Origin: Schumannella sp. 10F1B-5-1
GTDB taxonomy: Bacteria > Actinomycetota > Actinomycetes > Actinomycetales > Microbacteriaceae
Length of the DNA stretch: 64,000 nucleotides
Direction: 5' to 3'
Assembly (NCBI RefSeq): GCF_006517535.1
Contig: NZ_VHQH01000040.1
Span: 62,001-126,000, forward strand
Shown: positions 60,162 to 64,000 of the stretch, one piece after another
How positions within the stretch are numbered: position 1 is the first letter of the stretch
How the letters are laid out: each line of letters starts with the position of its first letter
Position numbers and translations under genes: made by a program
The notes under the pieces: model-generated
Database searches by the model: none
What the model saw: the letters and a program-made list of their open reading frames with translations, nothing else
What the model was told of the DNA's origin: nothing

Positions 60162-62192
60162 CTACTCGAGCCCGCGGCGCTTCAGCAGCGGCGCGAGCTC
60201 GGCGTCGCGGCCGCGGAACTCGCGGTAGGCCTCGAGCGGGTCGCGCGAGCCCCCGACGCCGAGCACGAACTCGCGGAAGCGGTCGCCGTTCGCGCGGGTC
60301 ATGCCGCCGTTCGCGCGGAACCACTCCACCGCATCCGCGTCGAGCACCTCGCTCCAGATGTAGGAGTAGTAGCCGGCGTCGTAGCCACCCGAGAAGGTGT
60401 GCGCGAAGTAGGTCGACGCATAGCGAGTGGGCACGGCCGGGTTGTCGAGCCCGACCTCGGCCAGCGCGGCGGCCTCGAAGGCGGCGACGTCGGTGACGGA
60501 TGCGGCCTCCGCGGCCGAGAGCCGGTGCCAGGCCTGGTCGAGCAGCGCCGCGGCGAGGTACTCGCTGGTCGAGAAGCCCTCGTTGAACTGCTCGGAGGCG
60601 TGCAGGCGGTCGACGATGCCCTGGTCGAGCGGCTCGCCGGTCTCGATGTGCTTGGCGTAGTTGGCCAGCACCTCGGGCCACAGCATCCACATCTCGTTCA
60701 CCTGGCTCGGGAACTCGACGAAGTCGCGATAGACGTTCGTGCCTGAGAAGCGCGGGTAGACGACGTGCGCGAGCAGTCCGTGCAGAGCGTGGCCGAACTC
60801 GTGGAAAAGCGTGGTGACCTCGTCGAGCGTCAGCAGCGTGGGCGAGCCGGCGGGCGGCTTGGGCACGTTGAGGTTGTTGACCACGATCGAGGTCGGGATG
60901 CCGAGCAGCTCCGACTGCGAGATCAGCGGGTTCATCCAGGCGCCGCCGCGCTTCGAGTCGCGGGTGTAGAGGTCGAGCACATAGAGGCCGAGGGCGCTGC
61001 CGTCCTCCTGGAGCACCTCGAAGACGCGCGCCTCGGGGTGGTACGCCTGCAGGTCGGGGCGCTCGGTGAAGCTGAGGCCGTAGACCTGGCCGGCGGCGAA
61101 GAACACGCCGTCGCGCAGCACCCGCTCGGCCTCGAACCACGGGCGCAGCGCCGCGGTGTCGACGTCGTACTCGGCGGCGCGCACCTTCTCGGTGAACAGC
61201 GCCCAGTCGTGCGCCCCGATCGGCTGACCGGCGAGGCGCTCGAGCGCCTGCTGCTCGGCGCGGGCGTTGCGGGCGGCGGCGGGGGCGAGGCGGCCGAGCA
61301 TGTCAGCGACCGCCTCGGGGGTGCGCGCGGTCTGGTCGGCGGTCACGGCGGCGGCGTGGCTGGCGAAGCCGAGCAGCTCGGCCCGCTCGGCGCGCAGTCG
61401 CACGATCTCGAGCAGCACCTCGCGGTTGTCGTGCTCGCCGCCGTGGATGCCGCGTGACCGCGACGCGGTCATGATGCGCTCGCGCACCTCCGGCTCGGTC
61501 AGCGAGGCGAGCCACGGGTGACCGGTGAAGAGCGGCAGGGCGACCAGCCAGGCATCCTCGATGCCGCGTTCGCGGGCGGCTTCGGCGGCGGAGGCGATCT
61601 CGCCCTCGCCGAGGCCGGCGAGCTCGGCGCGGTCGCGGATCACGACGGCCAGCTCGTTGGTGTCAGCGAGCAGGTTCTTCTCGAACTTCGTCGTCAGCGT
61701 CGAGAGACGCGCGTTGAGCTCGCCGAGCTTCGCCTTCGCGGCGTCGTCGAGAGCGGCGCCGGCGAGCGTCATCTCGGTGTACCAGCGCTCGACGAGGTAG
61801 CGCTGCTCGGGCGTCCAGTCCGCGCCGTCGCGGCCCTCCCAGAGGGTGCGGATGCGCCAGTAGAGCTCGCCGTCGAGCTTGATCGCGTCCTGGTGGGCGG
61901 CGAATCTCGGCGCGTACTCCTCTTCGAGCGCGTTCGTGGCGTCGTTCGAGTCGGAGGACGACTTGTTGAAGAACACGTGCAGAGCCCGGTCGAGGATGCG
62001 CCCCGAGCGCTCGAGCGGCTCCATCGTGTTCTCGAAGGTCGGCATCGACCGCACGCGCGTGATGTTCACCACCTCTGCCCGCTGCTCGGCCATGCCCTCG
62101 TCGAAGGCGGGGGCGAAGTGCTCGTCGCGGATGTCGGCGAACGGCGGGAGACCGTAGGGGAGGGTGCTCGGCTGCGAGAAGGGGGTGGTCAT
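60162..62192 (-). CDS. dcp: Peptidyl-dipeptidase Dcp (M3 family)
   Basis: A 676-residue zinc metallopeptidase that releases C-terminal dipeptides from peptides. The zinc motif is LFHEFGHALHGLLAHV near residue 455, and the second Glu ligand region is VEFPSQVNEMW. FNEGFSTSEYLAAALLDQAW, YFAHTFSGGYDAGYYSYIWS and DADAVEWFRANGGMTRANGD are the conserved C-terminal blocks. It is cytosolic, full length for the family, and divergent from an ArsR-like regulator whose iteron-like operator lies 32 bases from the dcp start. Confidence 0.95.
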   Translation of the reverse strand: MTTPFSQPSTLPYGLPPFADIRDEHFAPAFDEGMAEQRAEVVNITRVRSMPTFENTMEPLERSGRILDRALHVFFNKSSSDSNDATNALEEEYAPRFAAHQDAIKLDGELYWRIRTLWEGRDGADWTPEQRYLVERWYTEMTLAGAALDDAAKAKLGELNARLSTLTTKFEKNLLADTNELAVVIRDRAELAGLGEGEIASAAEAARERGIEDAWLVALPLFTGHPWLASLTEPEVRERIMTASRSRGIHGGEHDNREVLLEIVRLRAERAELLGFASHAAAVTADQTARTPEAVADMLGRLAPAAARNARAEQQALERLAGQPIGAHDWALFTEKVRAAEYDVDTAALRPWFEAERVLRDGVFFAAGQVYGLSFTERPDLQAYHPEARVFEVLQEDGSALGLYVLDLYTRDSKRGGAWMNPLISQSELLGIPTSIVVNNLNVPKPPAGSPTLLTLDEVTTLFHEFGHALHGLLAHVVYPRFSGTNVYRDFVEFPSQVNEMWMLWPEVLANYAKHIETGEPLDQGIVDRLHASEQFNEGFSTSEYLAAALLDQAWHRLSAAEAASVTDVAAFEAAALAEVGLDNPAVPTRYASTYFAHTFSGGYDAGYYSYIWSEVLDADAVEWFRANGGMTRANGDRFREFVLGVGGSRDPLEAYREFRGRDAELAPLLKRRGLE

Positions 62193-62223
62193 CTCTCCAC
62201 CCTAGAACCGCATCCGATCGGCG

Positions 62224-62269
62224 TGCAAAGAAACCGTTGCAAATGAAATGTTGCAAAGAAAACTTTGCA
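62224..62269. promoter_or_regulatory. 14-bp iteron-like operator in dcp/ArsR-like divergent promoter
   Basis: Three direct repeats start at 62224, 62238 and 62252: TGCAAAGAAACCGT, TGCAAATGAAATGT and TGCAAAGAAAACTT. The last is half of TGCAAAG-AAAA-CTTTGCA (62252-62269), a perfect inverted repeat. AT-rich against a GC-rich background. It lies between divergent dcp and the regulator gene. Confidence 0.72.
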
Positions 62270-62285
62270 GAGGTATCTTTGGATC

Positions 62286-62987
62286 ATGACCGAAGCAACG
62301 ACCCCGGCCGACGGCGCGCCCGTCGAGAACGCCGCGAACGCCGGGCCCGACCGGCCGAGCGATCGCACACTCGACTCGACCGCTCTCAAGGCCTACGCGC
62401 ATCCGCTGCGGGTCGCGATCGTGGATGCGCTCTCGACCTTCGGCCCGGCCACGGCCAGCGGGCTGGGCGAGCGGCTCGGCGAGTCGAGCGGCTCGACCAG
62501 CTACCACCTGCGCCAGCTCGAGAAGCACGGCTTCGTGCGCGAGGTCGAGGGTCGGGGGACCGGCCGCGAGCGCTGGTGGCAGCGGGTTCCCGGCGGCATC
62601 TCGCTCGACCCCGACGCCTTCCGGGCCGGGGGCGGGATGCGCGCCGCGAGCGAGCTCATCCAGGCCGAGTGGGAGCGCAGCCGGCGTCGCCTGCTCGACG
62701 ACTTCCTGACTCACGGCGACGAGCTGGGCGAGAAGTGGATCGACCGCGCCACGATCTCGACCGCGAACCTGCGGCTCACCGGCCCGCAGCTGGCGCAGCT
62801 GAGCAAGCGGCTCATGGAGGTCGTCGACGAGTTCGTCGTGACCTACCGCGACAGCACCGAGCCGGGCTCGCGCCCGGTGCAGGCGCAGCTGAACGTGTTC
62901 CCGATCATGGGCGGCGACGTGCTGCCCGACGACTCGGGCGCGACCGACGACACGACAACGACCGACGACTCCGGAGAGGAGGGATGA
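62286..62987 (+). CDS. ArsR-like helix-turn-helix transcriptional regulator
   Basis: A 233-residue regulator. After a 30-residue disordered head, the winged helix reads LKAYAHPLRVAIVDALSTFG, PATASGLGERLGESSGSTSY and HLRQLEKHGFVREVEGRGTG (about residues 36-95), the HTH_20/ArsR pattern. The C-terminal half (WWQRVPGGISLDPDAFRAGG, QLAQLSKRLMEVVDEFVVTY) is a helical effector domain. An acidic Asp/Thr tail ends the protein. It overlaps the next gene by four bases. The iteron-like repeats before it and dcp suggest that it controls both directions. Confidence 0.88.
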   Translation: MTEATTPADGAPVENAANAGPDRPSDRTLDSTALKAYAHPLRVAIVDALSTFGPATASGLGERLGESSGSTSYHLRQLEKHGFVREVEGRGTGRERWWQRVPGGISLDPDAFRAGGGMRAASELIQAEWERSRRRLLDDFLTHGDELGEKWIDRATISTANLRLTGPQLAQLSKRLMEVVDEFVVTYRDSTEPGSRPVQAQLNVFPIMGGDVLPDDSGATDDTTTTDDSGEEG

Positions 62988-63223
62988 CGATGAGCGCCGC
63001 GATCCACACCACCGCCTACGGCGTGCGTCCGCGCGGCGGAGCGACCCTGGCGGTGTACCGCCTCGGCGTCGCGCTGACCGCCTGGGCGCGTCACCGCGCC
63101 GCCGAGCACGAGCAGCGAGCCGCCCGCACGATCGCCGACGCCGCGCTGCTGCGCGGGAACGCGCTGGCCCGCGTCGAGCGCGAGCGCCGCGCCGAGCTGC
63201 AGCGGGCGTTCCTGCGCCGCTGA
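62984..63223 (+). CDS. Small basic helical protein
   Basis: A 79-residue Arg/Ala-rich protein (ATG overlapping the regulator stop. Another ATG at 62990). The core is two helices: GGATLAVYRLGVALTAWARH and RAAEHEQRAARTIADAALLR, then ARVERERRAELQRAFLRR. It may be a peptide partner of the regulator or bind nucleic acid or membrane. I do not recognise the family. Confidence 0.65.
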   Translation: MTMSAAIHTTAYGVRPRGGATLAVYRLGVALTAWARHRAAEHEQRAARTIADAALLRGNALARVERERRAELQRAFLRR

Positions 63224-63277
63224 CGCCGAGCCGGCGAGCGGCCGAACGGCCGAACGTCTCTGTCTGCCGAGCCGGCG

Positions 63278-63526
63278 TCAGCCGTCCTCGGGCTGCGGCT
63301 CCTCGATCGTCGCCGCGTCGGCGGCGGGGGAGTAGCGGATGGTCGTGCCGTCGTCGAGCTCGACGACGGGTCGGCCCTCGAGCCAGGTCAGTGTCCAGCG
63401 CCACACGGCGGTGTCGACGCCCTGCTCCGTGCGCTCGGCCTCGACCGAGCGCACGGCGGCGACGACCGCCTCGGGCAGGCGCGGCGGCACGTCGCCGCCC
63501 ACGCTCCAGCGGGTTCCGAGCTGCAT
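63278..63526 (-). CDS. Small hypothetical protein
   Basis: An 82-residue acidic protein: MQLGTRWSVGGDVPPRLPEA, VVAAVRSVEAERTEQGVDTA, VWRWTLTWLEGRPVVELDDG and TTIRYSPAADAATIEEPQPE. The Trp-rich RWTLTWLEGRPVVELDDGT with DG forms an apparent two-strand turn. I do not know the function. It looks like a small conserved actinobacterial protein. It is minus strand and upstream of the GNAT gene in transcription order reversed. Confidence 0.7.
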   Translation of the reverse strand: MQLGTRWSVGGDVPPRLPEAVVAAVRSVEAERTEQGVDTAVWRWTLTWLEGRPVVELDDGTTIRYSPAADAATIEEPQPEDG

Positions 63527-63586
63527 GGATGCTCCTCTCCTCGTGACGCGGACGGCTTGCGTCGCACGCCGCCGTCGCGGTGCCGG

Positions 63587-64000
63587 CTAGAGCCGCACCT
63601 CGTAGGTGACCCAGGTCGTGCGCTGGGCGATCCGGTCGTAGACGCGCTGGGCGCGCTCGTTCGACGCGGCCGTGATCCAGCGCAGCGTGCCGCCCTGGCC
63701 GGGCTCGGCGCCGTCGCGGGCCAGCTCGCCGAGTCGCTCGATGAGCGCCGTGGCCGCGCCGTTGCCCCGGGCGGCGGGGTCGACGAAGAGGTCGTCGAGG
63801 AACCAGTCGCGGCGGGTGCTGAAGGTGTCGGGGAACGAGCGGTAGTGCGCGAAGCCGATCACGGCATCCGCCTCGCCCGAGCCGTCAGCCGAGACCTCTG
63901 CCGAGTCATCGCCCGAGCCCTCGACCGCGACGAGCGCGTCGATCCCCGACCCCTCGGCGACGAGCAGCGCGCCCACGTGGTCGAGCTGCGCGTCGTCGAA
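63587..64000 (-). CDS. GNAT family N-acetyltransferase (N-terminus beyond window)
   Basis: The visible 137 residues (FDDAQLDHVGALLVAEGSGI at the edge) belong to a GNAT acetyltransferase. AVIGFAHYRSFPDTFSTRRD, WFLDDLFVDPAARGNGAATA with the acetyl-CoA loop RGNGAA, and LRWITAASNERAQRVYDRIA are typical, ending TTWVTYEVRL. A Ser/Gly/Asp insert (AVEGSGDDSAEVSADGSGEA) sits in the N-terminal half. The true start lies beyond 64000. The substrate is unknown. Confidence 0.87.
   Translation of the reverse strand, partial: FDDAQLDHVGALLVAEGSGIDALVAVEGSGDDSAEVSADGSGEADAVIGFAHYRSFPDTFSTRRDWFLDDLFVDPAARGNGAATALIERLGELARDGAEPGQGGTLRWITAASNERAQRVYDRIAQRTTWVTYEVRL

Overview
The window is high-GC actinobacterial DNA. 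Gene content (DUF6993 lipoprotein next to EttA, SCO4848-family and Pr6Pr membrane proteins, DUF2510 protein, paired ClpPs with trigger factor and ClpX, Fpg/Nei glycosylase next to RpiB, F420-type nitroreductase remnant, group II truncated haemoglobin) and the many GTG starts with 1-8 base gene overlaps point to a member of the Microbacteriaceae. The genus cannot be fixed from sequence alone. Most of the window is ordinary chromosome with small operons, many of them transporter/enzyme plus local regulator pairs.

Layout. 0-9 kb: MarR/MFS pair, thioredoxin-like and membrane proteins, tRNA-Arg(TCT), an aldo-keto reductase, MsrA, a hydrolase/TetR operon, a 74-bp tandem hairpin array and an LpqI/NagZ-like lipoprotein. 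9-16 kb: second SSB, DUF6993 lipoprotein, EttA and a glycine betaine-type ABC importer. 16-25.8 kb: a thioesterase broken by an in-frame TAG, the DUF6230/DUF6114/secreted-protein operon with divergent TetR, TesB, an FAD dehydrogenase, an HxlR/quinone-reductase pair, truncated haemoglobin and MscS. 25.8-34 kb: hairpin repeats around a DUF559 nuclease-like gene, PepN, RpiB, Nei2, PaiB-like protein, amidohydrolase. 34-42 kb: Dps, a NarL-type two-component system, DUF2510 protein, VOC, YwqK, LysE and PPOX proteins, a MarR/VOC pair and tRNA-Gly(TCC). 42-58 kb: tRNA-Pro(TGG), trigger factor, an accessory stretch ending in a lower-GC solitary type IIG-like restriction-methylation gene, ClpP1-ClpP2, a frameshifted nitroreductase, a copper-handling operon (YcnI, CopC) and ClpX. 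58-64 kb: BenE-type transporter lacking a normal start codon, luciferase-like oxidoreductase, more hairpin repeats, a 14-bp minisatellite, peptidyl-dipeptidase Dcp, an ArsR-like regulator with 14-bp iterons, and a partial GNAT gene.

The most unusual material is intergenic. Three families of 51-70 bp hairpin elements occur: family A in tandem at 7.5 kb, family B at 25.9, 26.0, 27.0 and 42.1 kb, and family C at 38.3, 59.9 and 60.0 kb. Three of the four family B copies bracket the DUF559 nuclease-like gene, and one contains that gene's stop codon, so the nuclease is a candidate partner of the repeat. Several regulator genes sit beside clear palindromic operator candidates. Four genes carry apparent lesions or oddities: nonsense codon, frameshift, CTG start, and a replaced zinc ligand. 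No rRNA, CRISPR array, integrase or recognisable insertion sequence is visible.
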